From NCBI GenBank assembly GCA_943787175.1, contig CALSLK010000007.1, positions 98,678 through 162,677 on the forward strand: 64,000 bases of DNA. Direction: 5' to 3'. The translations under genes and the position numbers were made by a program. Shown one piece after another: positions 18,665-27,996 of the stretch (its first letter is position 1; each line of letters begins with the position of its first letter). The notes beneath the pieces were generated by a model that made no database searches, was not told where the DNA came from, and saw only the letters and a program-made list of their open reading frames with translations. Source of the DNA: an uncultured Alphaproteobacteria bacterium. Its GTDB lineage: Bacteria; Pseudomonadota; Alphaproteobacteria; SP197.

Positions 18665-19664
18665 AGCGCTCGCGGATTGCCTGAAACCACTGGGTCAGGG
18701 GTTTCGTGGCTTCGTGACGGTTTGACCAACGCGCGCCGCGTCGCGCAATGCGGGGGCCGGTCCGAGGCAGAGTCTGAACACCGATTCCAGACAGGCTTGT
18801 GCGCCAGTCGTCGGGTGCTTCTTCACGGGCGCTGTCTGTGACGATGATGGAGAGGCGAACGCAGCAATGCAGAGCACCCATCACCATGACATAGGCCGCC
18901 GGTCCCTGGGGATAGCGGCCATCATCGAAGCGTGGCACCCATCGGTTCAGGACGTCGTTCTCCATGGTGGGGCGGTCAATGATCGATTCATCACCCAGAA
19001 ACCAGACGACATCGTCCAGGCGGTTGCGTGTGCCGCAATGTTCCCAGTCGAACCACGCAACGCCCCCATCAGCAACCGCGATGGCATTGGGCGGGCGGGC
19101 ATCCCACTTGACGAAATCGGTCAGGGGCCGCTCCAGCACGGCAACGATCGCTGCCGTGTCGAGTTCTGGTGCCGGGAGCCCCAAAAACGCTCCGAGCCGC
19201 TCAGGCGCTCGTGCAAAATCTTCAAGCCAGGCAGTGGTGTCACCAATGGTCCGGCAATGGCGCGCCAGACCGATTGTCTGCGCCGCTCGATGGATATGGT
19301 CCAGACTTTCCAGTCCTGCATGGAGATGGCCCAGGGATTCATCCTTGCCGACACGACGCATCATGCGTGACAAGCGCTCGCCGCCGAGATCTTCCTGGAT
19401 CAGCCATCGATCCTCGAATTCCAGGACATCGGGAACCGGAGCACCGGCACCGTGAAGCTGGCGCAACACGTTGACTTCGAGATCTGCGCGTTGACGGGAT
19501 CGGCGCCGGGTCGCAATGACCGAACGGTCCGCCAGAAACAGCCTTGTCGACTTGCGGCGCTGGCCGCCGGGGTCTTCCCATCCAACCACAGCCTCACCCA
19601 GCATGGATGAGCAGGCCGCTGCTGCCCTGGTGGCGGCTTCGTCCATCGTTTCTGGATCATCCAT
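18651..19664 (-). CDS. Phosphotransferase (APH/choline-kinase fold) protein
   Basis: A 337-residue protein from ATG 19664 (MDDPETMDEAAT); an upstream extension to 19721 would overlap the divergent gene and looks non-coding. The ATP-dependent kinase fold is recognisable by VKWDARPPNAIAVADGG, where Asp and Asn match the catalytic loop, although the usual His-x-Asp is Trp-Asp here, and by AWFDWEHCGTRNRLDDVVWF, where the aspartate would bind Mg2+. The substrate is unknown. Loss of the loop histidine is unusual and could mean weak or altered catalysis. Convergent with the SMP-30 gene, with a 14-base overlap. Confidence 0.75.
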   Translation of the reverse strand: MDDPETMDEAATRAAAACSSMLGEAVVGWEDPGGQRRKSTRLFLADRSVIATRRRSRQRADLEVNVLRQLHGAGAPVPDVLEFEDRWLIQEDLGGERLSRMMRRVGKDESLGHLHAGLESLDHIHRAAQTIGLARHCRTIGDTTAWLEDFARAPERLGAFLGLPAPELDTAAIVAVLERPLTDFVKWDARPPNAIAVADGGVAWFDWEHCGTRNRLDDVVWFLGDESIIDRPTMENDVLNRWVPRFDDGRYPQGPAAYVMVMGALHCCVRLSIIVTDSAREEAPDDWRTSLSGIGVQTLPRTGPRIARRGARWSNRHEATKPLTQWFQAIRERFSRN

Positions 19665-19701
19665 CGTGGCACCGAGCTGAAAGGTGGGTCTATAAACAAA
19701 C

Positions 19702-20919
19702 ATGCAGGAACAGGCGAACATAAGCCAAGGTAACGTGATTGGTCATTATGGCATTGCCGGGCGTGACGATCAGGCGCCCCATACCTGTTCCGTGATCATG
19801 CCTTCGATCCTGCGCCCGTCGATCGAGAGGGCAATGCATTCGATCTATGCGCAGACGCTGACGGGAACGATTCAGGTCATGGTGGGCCTGGATGGGGGCC
19901 GGGAACGCATAAGCCTTCTGCAAAAACTGATCAACGAACGCCCCGTTCATGTCGCGATGACCCTTCTTGATCCCGGCTATTCGACCTCGCGCCAGAGGGG
20001 CGGCATGCATGGTGCCTTCGATGGTGGAGCCCTGCGCACGATTCTGAGTTATGCGGCAAACAGCGCGTTGCTTGCCAACCTTGATGATGACAACTGGTGG
20101 GCACCTGACCATCTGGAAGGTCTGGTCAAGGCCATTGAAGGCAAGGACTGGGCCTTTTCCAAACGCTGGTTTGTCGCGCCAGACGGCGAAACCGTGTTGT
20201 GTCGGGATGACTGGGAGTCCGTGGGCCCCGGCAAGGGCGTCTTTCTGGAGCGGTTTGGCGGCTTCAGCGACACCAACACCATGCTGATCGACAAGACCCG
20301 CCTGGAACACGTGCTGCGCCTGTGGGGTATCCCGATTGCTGGTGAGGAACACACCGGAATCGGTTCGGACCGCAACGTCTTTGCCGCTCTGAAGGACCGC
20401 CCTTTCGGCGCATCCGACCTAGCTTCAAGCTATTACGTCGTTGATGCCGAAGACGCCATGCAGAATAGCCGCGTGCGACGCGTTCGCGAAGTTCTGGCGC
20501 GCGACTTCGATGGTTTCCAGGCATTTCAAGACGGTCGCTTTGCCGATGCCGCCGATGCCTTTCATCGCTACATGGCAATTGGCCCCCGCAGCGGCCTGGC
20601 CCTTGCCTGGATTGCGCTCACGCGCATGCGTGCAGGGAAAGGGGATGACCGGCAAGCACTGTTTGCGGCGCCCCGGGAAAGCACGATCGGCGATGCACGC
20701 GATCACGCCATTGATGCCCTGGCTAACGGCTGGATTCTCGAGCCCTCACTTGTGGGGAAGGAACGTTGCACTCTTGCGTTCTTTTCCGGGCAGCATGCCT
20801 TGCTTGGCGGTGACAAGGCCACAGCAAGGAAGTGCTTCACTGCTACCATCGAATGTGGCGGAGACCAGAACGAAGCACGGGCAGCCCGGGCCGAACTGCA
20901 GCGGCTTGAACGTGGCTGA
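19702..20919 (+). CDS. Glycosyltransferase family 2-like protein with helical C-terminus
   Basis: A 405-residue protein. The N-terminal 200 residues look like a GT-A nucleotide-sugar fold: SVIMPSILRPSIERAMHSIY opens the first Rossmann half, and ALLANLDDDNWWAPDHLEGL contains a DDD (DXD-type) metal motif. The C-terminal half (FQAFQDGRFADAADAFHRYM and later SGQHALLGGDKATARKCF) resembles TPR-like helical hairpins. Its acceptor and sugar are unknown. It is divergent from the APH-like gene and ends four bases before the convergent acyl-CoA dehydrogenase. No membrane span or signal peptide is seen, so it should act in the cytoplasm. Confidence 0.7.
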   Translation: MQEQANISQGNVIGHYGIAGRDDQAPHTCSVIMPSILRPSIERAMHSIYAQTLTGTIQVMVGLDGGRERISLLQKLINERPVHVAMTLLDPGYSTSRQRGGMHGAFDGGALRTILSYAANSALLANLDDDNWWAPDHLEGLVKAIEGKDWAFSKRWFVAPDGETVLCRDDWESVGPGKGVFLERFGGFSDTNTMLIDKTRLEHVLRLWGIPIAGEEHTGIGSDRNVFAALKDRPFGASDLASSYYVVDAEDAMQNSRVRRVREVLARDFDGFQAFQDGRFADAADAFHRYMAIGPRSGLALAWIALTRMRAGKGDDRQALFAAPRESTIGDARDHAIDALANGWILEPSLVGKERCTLAFFSGQHALLGGDKATARKCFTATIECGGDQNEARAARAELQRLERG

Positions 20920-20922
20920 GGC

Positions 20923-22053
20923 TTAACGCGTCAGATCAGCGAAGCGTTCAAGATGCCAGTCGGAATCACCAAACAGGCGCGCAATGACGCTCAAGCGCTT
21001 GAAATAGTGGCTGGCTGAATAATCGTCGGTCATGGCGATGCCGCCGTGCAGTTGCACGGCCTCCTGGCCGACCGAACGCCCGGCCTTGTCGCACTGAACC
21101 TTCATGGCAGACACGGCATAACGACGTTCATCACGGTCACTCGAATCAACATCGGCCATGTAGACCGCAGTCAGCGAGCGCGATTCCTCCAGCGCCACGA
21201 ACATATCGACCATGCGGTGCTGCAGGATCTGGAACTTGCCGATCGCCTGACCGAACTGCTCGCGTGTCTTGGCGTATTCGGTGGTCATGTCGTTCAGGAC
21301 AGCCATCAATCCGAGCGATTCGGCACAGATGGCCGCTGCCGCCCGGTCCATGACTTCTTCGAGCACCGGATAGGCCTTGCCCTCGTCCCCCAGGATCGCG
21401 AGCGCCTTGACGTTCTCCATCTTGACCTCGGCGGCGCGCCCACCGTCGTTGGTGGGGTAACCGCGTACCGTGACGCCATCCGCCTTGGGATCAACGACAA
21501 AGAGCGAAATACCGTCCTCGTCCTGTGTCGCGCCGGAGGTGCGGGCCGAAACAATCAGGCGGCCTGCCGTATCGCCGTTCAGCACCACGCCCTTGTGGCC
21601 GTTGAGCACCCAGCTGTCGCCCGAACCCTCGGCACGGGTTTCGACATGAGAAATGGTGTAGCGCGATTTCAGTTCGCCGTGAGCAAGCGACATCAGCATG
21701 TCGCCGCTGATCACCGCGCCCAGAAGTTCATCTTTCTGCGCGTCATTGCCGGCCAGCGCCACAGTCTTGCCAGCCATCACGACCGTGGCGAGATAGGGCT
21801 CGACCACCAGGCCCCGGCCCATGGCCTCCATCAGCACGGCGGTTTCGCGCGCGCTGCCAAAGCCACCCTGGTCTTCCGGCATGCCAACAGCCAACCAGCC
21901 AAGATCGGCAAAGGTCTTCCAGGCCGAACGTCGGAATCCCTCTTCCAAATTGGCCGCCTTGCGTCGGTCGGCAAAGTCGTACTCGCGTTCGATAAAGCGG
22001 TTGGCACTGTCCTGGAGAAGCTGTTGCTCCTCGCTGAGTTCAAGATCGAGCAT
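20923..22053 (-). CDS. Acyl-CoA dehydrogenase, small-subunit type
   Basis: A 376-residue flavoprotein of the acyl-CoA dehydrogenase family. MLDLELSEEQQLLQDSANRF is the usual N-terminal helix, GFGSARETAVLMEAMGRGLV follows, and the C-terminal domain has TREQFGQAIGKFQILQHRM and QLHGGIAMTDDYSASHYFKR. It resembles the small partner of heteromeric pairs such as the pimeloyl-CoA dehydrogenase type. The gene upstream (22071-23252) encodes the large-type partner 17 bases away, so the two probably form one complex that introduces a double bond into an acyl-CoA. The substrate is not evident. Confidence 0.88.
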   Translation of the reverse strand: MLDLELSEEQQLLQDSANRFIEREYDFADRRKAANLEEGFRRSAWKTFADLGWLAVGMPEDQGGFGSARETAVLMEAMGRGLVVEPYLATVVMAGKTVALAGNDAQKDELLGAVISGDMLMSLAHGELKSRYTISHVETRAEGSGDSWVLNGHKGVVLNGDTAGRLIVSARTSGATQDEDGISLFVVDPKADGVTVRGYPTNDGGRAAEVKMENVKALAILGDEGKAYPVLEEVMDRAAAAICAESLGLMAVLNDMTTEYAKTREQFGQAIGKFQILQHRMVDMFVALEESRSLTAVYMADVDSSDRDERRYAVSAMKVQCDKAGRSVGQEAVQLHGGIAMTDDYSASHYFKRLSVIARLFGDSDWHLERFADLTR

Positions 22054-22070
22054 GGATTTTGACCGGTTCC

Positions 22071-23252
22071 CTAGAGACCAAGCACGTGCTTGGCGATGAT
22101 GTTTTTCTGGATTTCGTTCGACCCGCCATAGATCGTGACCTTGCGGGTATTGAAGTAGGTCGGCGCGACCGGGGCGGCATATTCAGGTCCCAGCGGTTCT
22201 TCGTTCCAGCCCTCTTCGGAGGCCTTGAGCGAGAACGGCATGACATAGGGGCCAACTGCTTCCATGGTCAGTTCGGTCATCATCTGATCGATCTCGGTGC
22301 CACGGATCTTGATATAGGACGCTTCAGGACCCGGGTCCTTGCCTGCGGCCTGGGCCGCCAGCATCTTCAGCATGGTCGATTCCAGCGTGATGATCTGGAT
22401 TTCCGCATCCGCCATCTTGGTGCGGAAGCGGATGTCGTTGGTCAGGCCCTGATCCTCGGCAATGGCCTTCAGGCGGCGAACCTGGCGTTTGGCCGAGGGG
22501 ATGCCTGCCATGTTGAAGCGCTCATAGCCCAGCAGGAACTTGGCATAGGTCCAGCCCTTATCCTGTTCGCCGATGCGGTTGGCGACGGGCACCCGGACCT
22601 CGTCAAAGATCACCTGGTTGACCTCGTGGCCGCCTTCCATGGTGATGATGGGATGCACCGTAATGCCGGGGCTGTTCATGTCGACCAGCAGGAAGGTGAT
22701 GCCTTCCTGGCGTTTGCCGCTGGAATCGGTCCGCACCAGCAGGAAGATCCAGTCGGCATATTGCGCCAGGGTCGTCCAGGTCTTGCCGCCGTTGACGACG
22801 TATTCGTCACCATCCAGCACGGCTTTGGTCTTCAGGCTGGCAAGGTCCGACCCGGCGTTGGGTTCGGAGTAACCCTGAGCCCACCAGACTTCACCGGAGA
22901 GAATGCCCGGCAGATACTTTTTCTTCTGCTCGTCGTTGCCGAAAGACCAGACCACCGGAGCCACCATTTCAGGTCCAAAGGGCACACCCGGCGGTGTTCC
23001 GGCATTGCCCGTTTCTTCCTCGAAGATGAAGTGCTGAACCGGCGTCCAGTCACAGCCGCCATGTTCGACCGGCCAGTGGGGAACTGCCCATCCCTTGGTT
23101 GCCAGTTTCTTGTGCCAATTGACGTAATCTTCCTTCTTGAGCGCCAGACCTTTCTGCACACGCTCGCGCGCGGCCGGATCGCATTCGGCTTCGATAAACG
23201 CACGGACTTCGGCGCGGAAGGCGTCTTCTTGTGGCGTGTAGGTGATCTGCAT
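22071..23252 (-). CDS. Acyl-CoA dehydrogenase, large-subunit type
   Basis: A 393-residue acyl-CoA dehydrogenase starting at ATG 23252 (MQITYTPQEDAFRAEVRAF); an in-frame upstream extension is unlikely. The FAD/substrate motif is QGYSEPNAGSDLASLKTKA, followed by YVVNGGKTWTTLAQYADWIF, and it ends TIYGGSNEIQKNIIAKHVLG. Paired with the adjacent small-type gene, as in heteromeric dehydrogenases. Its promoter region is shared with the SDR gene at 23350, and a perfect 15-bp palindrome lies between them, pointing to common control by one repressor. Confidence 0.9.
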   Translation of the reverse strand: MQITYTPQEDAFRAEVRAFIEAECDPAARERVQKGLALKKEDYVNWHKKLATKGWAVPHWPVEHGGCDWTPVQHFIFEEETGNAGTPPGVPFGPEMVAPVVWSFGNDEQKKKYLPGILSGEVWWAQGYSEPNAGSDLASLKTKAVLDGDEYVVNGGKTWTTLAQYADWIFLLVRTDSSGKRQEGITFLLVDMNSPGITVHPIITMEGGHEVNQVIFDEVRVPVANRIGEQDKGWTYAKFLLGYERFNMAGIPSAKRQVRRLKAIAEDQGLTNDIRFRTKMADAEIQIITLESTMLKMLAAQAAGKDPGPEASYIKIRGTEIDQMMTELTMEAVGPYVMPFSLKASEEGWNEEPLGPEYAAPVAPTYFNTRKVTIYGGSNEIQKNIIAKHVLGL

Positions 23253-23312
23253 CAGGTTGTCCCCATGGGATGGCTGTTCCAATGCTAGTATGCGCGTTGT
23301 GTGCAGTGCAAT

Positions 23313-23327
23313 ATTCGTTCAACGAAT
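23313..23327. promoter_or_regulatory. Perfect 15-bp palindrome in divergent promoter region
   Basis: ATTCGTTCAACGAAT: seven-base arms around a central C. It is placed 60 bases upstream of the acyl-CoA dehydrogenase operon (start 23252) and 22 bases upstream of the SDR gene (start 23350). Its size and symmetry suit a TetR- or GntR-type repressor site controlling both directions. No regulator gene lies next to it. Confidence 0.6.
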
Positions 23328-23349
23328 TAGCAGGATGTGGAGGAACGAC

Positions 23350-24123
23350 ATGGGTCTATTTGACCTTACGGGCCAGGTTGCCGTGATTACCGGCGCTTCT
23401 AAGGGTATTGGCCGGGCTATTGCCGAACGTATGGCTGAAGCAGGCGCCAAGGTTGTTGTTTCCAGCCGCAAGATCGATGCCTGTGAAGAGGTGGTTGAAG
23501 GGATTCGCGCCAAGGGTGGAGATGCCACGGCAATCGCCTGCAATGTCACCCACATCGAACAGCTCGAAAGCCTGATCGAACAGTCGCTGAAAGCCTATGG
23601 CCATATTGACTGCCTGGTCGGCAACGCAGCGGTCAATCCCCATTACGGGCCCATGACGACGATTGACGAGGGCGCGTTCGAGAAGATCATGAACTGCAAC
23701 GTGCGCGCCAATCTCTGGCTCTCGCGCCTGGTGATCCCACAGATGGTCGAACGCAAGGGCGGCTCGATCATCTTGATTTCCTCGATTGCGGGGCTCAAGG
23801 GTACCGACGACATCGGGACCTACGGCATGTCCAAGGCCGCAGATATGGCCATGGCGCGCAATCTGGCGGTGCGCTGGGGCGAACACGGCATTCGCGTCAA
23901 CACCATTGCTCCGGGTCTGATCAAGACCGACTTTGCCAAGGCGCTTTGGGAAGATCCCGTCAAACGCGCCAGTGTGGAAGCCCAGTATCCCCTGCGCCGC
24001 ATCGGCGAGCCTGACGATATCGCAGGCACGGCGATCTTCCTGGCTGCCGATGCCGGGCGTTACATCACCGGCCAGACCATTGTGGTCGATGGCGGTTCGA
24101 CCATTGCCGTCAACGGCATCTGA
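23350..24123 (+). CDS. SDR family oxidoreductase
   Basis: A 257-residue classical short-chain dehydrogenase. The start at 23350 follows GGAGG closely; an upstream extension is excluded. The cofactor motif is TGASKGIG (residues 15-22), then NAAVN, the catalytic serine in ILISSIAG, YGMSKAAD (Tyr and Lys) and the C-terminal GQTIVVDGGSTI. It probably oxidises or reduces a hydroxy/keto group with NAD(P)H; 3-hydroxyacyl-CoA is a sensible substrate beside the dehydrogenases. Divergent from the acyl-CoA dehydrogenase pair with a shared palindrome. Confidence 0.9.
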   Translation: MGLFDLTGQVAVITGASKGIGRAIAERMAEAGAKVVVSSRKIDACEEVVEGIRAKGGDATAIACNVTHIEQLESLIEQSLKAYGHIDCLVGNAAVNPHYGPMTTIDEGAFEKIMNCNVRANLWLSRLVIPQMVERKGGSIILISSIAGLKGTDDIGTYGMSKAADMAMARNLAVRWGEHGIRVNTIAPGLIKTDFAKALWEDPVKRASVEAQYPLRRIGEPDDIAGTAIFLAADAGRYITGQTIVVDGGSTIAVNGI

Positions 24124-24166
24124 CCCCTGATGGTCCAGAAATCCAGTGAAAGCGGAGCGTATTAAT

Positions 24167-24603
24167 ATGGTGAAAGCTACCTTTGGAATGGGCTGTTTCT
24201 GGGCCGCACAGGATGTGTTTGATCGTGCGCCTGGTGTCACGGCTACCGAGGTTGGTTATGCCAACGGTCAACGCGATGATGTGGACGAGGCCACTGTTTT
24301 CTCAGGCGCTGCAGGCCATGCAGAGGTTGTTGTGGTGACCTTTGACCCCGAACAGACCGATTATGCAGCGCTTCTGGAGGTCTTCTGATCCTACCACGAC
24401 GCGACAGGCGAACAGCGTTCCATCGTGCGTTCAACCCTGGTTGTTCATGATGAGGCGCAGCGCAAAATGGCTGAGGCTGCCGTCGGTGAACGCCGCGCCG
24501 CCGGTGCCCAGACAACGTCGAACCGGCTGGCCGTTGCTGGAAGGCGCCTGAAGATCAGCAGCACTACCTCGCTAAACAGCGCATGGCAGATGCTGCCGAG
24601 TAG
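24167..24603 (+). pseudogene. msrA: Peptide-methionine (S)-S-oxide reductase, broken copy 1
   Basis: The N-terminus ATFGMGCFWAAQDVFDRAPG carries the MsrA active-site GCFW, followed by GHAEVVVVTFDPEQTDYAAL. An in-frame TGA stands after LLEVF where the family has a tryptophan (VFWSYHD), a single-base TGG to TGA change. The same frame then gives [20 protein letters not shown]. Near 24540 the frame shifts, after which [20 protein letters not shown] completes the expected C-terminus to TAG at 24601. So one nonsense change and one frameshift separate this from a working gene. A second broken msrA follows directly. Confidence 0.85.
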
Positions 24604-24706
24604 CACGGTCCGTTGCCGGGCTCACGACGTTGCGACGGATTCCGACTCTTGTGTTAGGCCGTATCGGAGACCATCTCTACGGCAACACATTGCAGGAGTA
24701 GATATC

Positions 24707-25187
24707 ATGGCCAAGGCGACCTTTGCATGCGGCTGTTTCTGGAGCCCCGAAGAGACCTTCCGCAAGATCAACGGCGTGACCGATGCCGCCGTGGGATATA
24801 TCGGCGGACACACCGAAAACCCGACCTACGAGCAGGTCTGCAGTAAGCAGACCGGCCATGCCGAAGCCGTTGAGGTCGAATTCGATCCCTGAAGTCACGA
24901 GTTATGAAGACCTGCTGAAGGTGTTCTGGGAGATCCACGACCCCACGACCATGAACCGTCAGGGCCCCGATGTCGGCAGCCAGTACCGCTCCGCCATCTT
25001 ACGCCCATGGTGCTGAGCAGCTTGCCTGCTGCCAAGGCCTCACGCGATGCGGCCCAGCAGGCCCGCCACGACGATCGCAAGATCGTCACCGAGATCGTCG
25101 AAGCACCCACCTTCTGGCGTCGCCGAGGACTATCACCAGCAGTTCATCGAAAAACGCCGCACCCGTTTCGGCTTCAAGGTGGCGTAA
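24707..25187 (+). pseudogene. msrA: Peptide-methionine (S)-S-oxide reductase, broken copy 2
   Basis: Begins [20 protein letters not shown] with the catalytic GCFW motif and runs to EVEFDP, where an extra C (GATCCCTGAAG) makes a premature TGA. Without that base it reads [20 protein letters not shown] and then [18 protein letters not shown]. Further shifts follow near 25000-25020 (HGAEQLA then KASRDAAQQARHDDRKIVTE) and near 25120 (APTFWR then EDYHQQFIEKRRTRFGFKV), ending TAA at 25187. The two msrA copies differ in sequence (for example GYANGQRDD against GYIGGHTEN), so they are paralogues rather than a fresh duplication. At least three frame changes make this copy non-functional as written. Confidence 0.85.
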
Positions 25188-25193
25188 CAGTCC

Positions 25194-26261
25194 TTAGGAC
25201 TGATTCCGCGCCATCAGATCCTCGCAGCGCAAAAGCAATGCCTTCACGCGGTCGCCCAGGATGGCAAACCGTTCATCCCGGGTCTGACCGCGCAGGTAGC
25301 GGATGTAGATCTGCTGCAGGATCACGGCGACCTTGAAGGTGCCGAAGGCCTCATACCAGCCGAACCGCGAGACATCGAAGCCGGTTTTCTCCGCGTAACG
25401 GGCAACAAGCTCCGCGCGTGAAGGAAACCCCGGCTTGTCGGTCGGCATATAGACGGCGCGTCGCCAGACCTCGTTGTCGCTTGCCTCGCTCCAGTAGATC
25501 ACCAGGTTCGCCAGGTCGAGCAGGGGGTCGCCACGGGTGCACATGTCCCAGTCCAGCACCGCAACCGCCCTGGCCGGGTCGTCATGGGCTACCATGATGT
25601 TGTCGAGCTTGTAGTCGTTGTGGACCAGCGTTGCAGCCTGGGCGGCAGGAATATCGGCCTGGAACCAGGCCATGACGGTTGATGCATCAGGTGACGTTTC
25701 ATCAAGCGCAGCGTCCCAGCGTTTGGACCAGCCACCAACCTGGCGTTCGACGAACCCTTCGGGCCTGCCCAGATCCCCCAGTCCGGCCTTGTCGGTATCG
25801 ACCATGTGAAAGCTCGCCAGAACATCGGCGGTCATTTCACCGATACGCCGACACAATTCGGGTTTGCCGTCGGTCACCTCAGGATTGGTGGCGCGCAGGA
25901 CAAAGCCATGCCGTCGCTCCAGAACATGGAAGTCGGCGCCCAGAATGTCGTGGTCTGTGCACAGAACATAGCTGCGTGGTGCCATGTCCCACTGGCGCCA
26001 AAGCCGCGACAGAATGCGGTGTTCACGGCTCATGTCATGGGACGACGGTGCAATGTGCCCAAGTGGAGGCCGGCGCAGAACGAATTCGCGTTCCCCGAAG
26101 TTCAGCAGATAGGTCAGGTTGGCGTGACCGCCGCCAAACTGGCGCAGGGATAACGGACCTTCCGCACCCTCCAGATTCTCGCGCAGCCACGGCTCCAGGC
26201 GTGTCAGATCCACCTTCTCGTCGGGGCGCACTTCAATCGTTTCTAAATCGCTGACGGTCAT
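25194..26261 (-). CDS. Phosphotransferase family protein (acyl-CoA-associated APH type)
   Basis: A 355-residue kinase-fold protein of the aminoglycoside-phosphotransferase superfamily, similar to the kinase-like part of ACAD10/11. The start at 26261 is favoured over 26276. Nucleotide-binding elements: LRQFGGGHANLTYLL near residue 40, the catalytic loop LVHNDYKLDNIMVAHDD (His-x-Asp and Asn intact) and the metal-binding VAVLDWDMCTRGDPLLDLAN. These proteins often neighbour acyl-CoA dehydrogenases and are thought to phosphorylate hydroxyacyl groups; that role is from family context only. Its last bases lie just after the end of the second msrA copy, which is convergent. Confidence 0.88.
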   Translation of the reverse strand: MTVSDLETIEVRPDEKVDLTRLEPWLRENLEGAEGPLSLRQFGGGHANLTYLLNFGEREFVLRRPPLGHIAPSSHDMSREHRILSRLWRQWDMAPRSYVLCTDHDILGADFHVLERRHGFVLRATNPEVTDGKPELCRRIGEMTADVLASFHMVDTDKAGLGDLGRPEGFVERQVGGWSKRWDAALDETSPDASTVMAWFQADIPAAQAATLVHNDYKLDNIMVAHDDPARAVAVLDWDMCTRGDPLLDLANLVIYWSEASDNEVWRRAVYMPTDKPGFPSRAELVARYAEKTGFDVSRFGWYEAFGTFKVAVILQQIYIRYLRGQTRDERFAILGDRVKALLLRCEDLMARNQS

Positions 26262-26390
26262 GATGCCTTGCTGCATGTGAGTGAATTTCAGTCAGCTTCC
26301 TATGGTTCGTGACCGCGTGCAATCGGCGACGGGGGCCTTGTTGGAACAAACGGCAACGGCTAAGCAGGATTGCGGCATGAACTGTGCGGT

Positions 26391-27996
26391 ATGGAAATGA
26401 CACAAACGCCGGAATTTGATGCCGTTGTTGTTGGTGCAGGGCACAACGGTCTTACCTGTGCTGGTTATCTGGCCTGCTCTGGCTTGAAGGTTCTGGTCCT
26501 CGAACGCCGTTCGGCCGTCGGTGGTCTCAGCACCGATTACGAGTTTTTCCCCGGCTACCACGCTTCGCTGCCCAATTCGCCAGGCTCGCTTGAGCCCAAG
26601 GTTGTGGCCGATCTGGAACTCGCCAAACACGGCCTGGAGTTTGTGCGCCCGGACCCCTCGCTGGTGGTTCCTTTCCCTGATGGAAGGGCAATGGTTGCCT
26701 GGCGTGATCCTGAAGCGACCGCGCGCGAGATCGCAAAATTCTCCGAACGTGATGTTCGGGGCTATGGCGCGATGTTCGAATATCTCAACGCCTTTGCCGA
26801 ACGCCTGGGCATTTCCATTTTTGAGCCGCCGCCCAGCCTGCGTGAGCTCACCGCGCGGCTTGAGACCCCGGCCGATGAGGAAGCCTTTGCCCGTGTCTTT
26901 CTGGGCAGCCTGAAGGACCTGCTGGACGACTGGCTGGAATCCGAGGAACTGAAATCCACCATCGCGGCGATCTCGGTCACCTCCAACCTGATCGGCCCCT
27001 ACGCTCCGGGCAGTGCGGCCTTGCTGATGATGCGCCCGCTTTCCATGGCCTCTTCAGCCGCCGATGCCGGCCATGACCCACGCAAACAGTATCTGCGGGG
27101 TTCAACAGGCCTGCCGGTCGGCGGCATGGGTGCTGTGACGCGCGCCATGCGACGTGCGGTTGAAGCGCGTGGCAGCGTCGTGCAGGTCGACGCCGGTGTG
27201 CGTGCCATCGTGACGGAAGGAAAACAGGTTCGCGGCGTCGAGCTTGAGGACGGATCGTTCATTGCGTCTGAAATCGTCGCCTCCAACCTACACCCGCGCA
27301 CGACACTACTGGATTTGCTGGATACCGGCGTTCTGGGTGATGACCTTGAAGGCAAGATGAAGTCGCTACCCGTGCGCGGTTCAGCCTTCAAGATGGCGCT
27401 GGCGCTCGACGGTCTGCCGACCTTTGCCGCCGCGCCCAAAGGCCTGGGTCAGGCCTATGCCGGCTGTCAGTTCCGTTTGGCACCTGGCCTTGATTACATG
27501 GAACGGGCCTATGATGACGCCAAGTACGGTCGGCCTTCCGCTGATCCCATCATTCTGGGCCTAATCCCGTCCGTGATGGACCCTGCCATGGCGCCGGCGG
27601 GCAAACACATCATGAGCTGCAACATCTGGCATGCCCCGGTCACGCTGGCTCAAGGAAGCTGGGATACCGAGCGTGACCGCTTCGGCAACCGCTGTATCGA
27701 TCTGATCGCTGAATACATGCCTGATCTGCAGAAACCGCATCATTGATACAAAGTTCCTCAGCCCGGCCGACATCGAAAAGGAATTCGGTTTGCGCGATGC
27801 CAACATCATGCATGTTGATATGTTGCCCGCCCACATGTTCGGCCTGCGTCCTGCACCAGGTTGGTCGGCCTATCGCATGTCGATGCCGGGCCTTTATCTC
27901 TGCGGCTCGGGCACCTGGCCCGGCGGTACGGTCAGTGGGGTTCCAGGCCACAATGCAGCACAGGCCATTTTGTCGGATTTGAGAGGGATGTCATGA
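26391..27996 (+). pseudogene. FAD-dependent carotenoid-desaturase-like oxidoreductase, frameshifted
   Basis: The N-terminal Rossmann motif FDAVVVGAGHNGLTCAGYLA and the following VLERRSAVGGLSTDYEFFPG are those of the phytoene-desaturase/NAD(P)-FAD oxidoreductase family, and GSTGLPVGGMGAVTRAMRRA is also typical. At about 27735 an extra A (CAGAAACCGC) shifts the frame after YMPDLQ and stops it at 27744. Removing one A restores RIIDTKFLSPADIEKEFGL and the C-terminal FAD-contact GLYLCGSGTWPGGTVSGVPG, ending at 27996. Full length is about 534 residues. The substrate is unknown; not necessarily a carotenoid. The thioesterase start overlaps its stop (ATGA), so both belong to one operon. Confidence 0.87.

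Noticed and set aside
22059..23288. Plus-strand open frame (409 codons) opposite the large acyl-CoA dehydrogenase
   Set aside because: No protein-like motifs; the reverse gene is complete and typical.
7003..24390. Stop-codon recoding (TAG or TGA read as an amino acid)
   Set aside because: One internal TAG and one internal TGA occur, but other genes end normally at TAG and TGA, and the broken msrA also carries a frameshift, so recoding is not needed.
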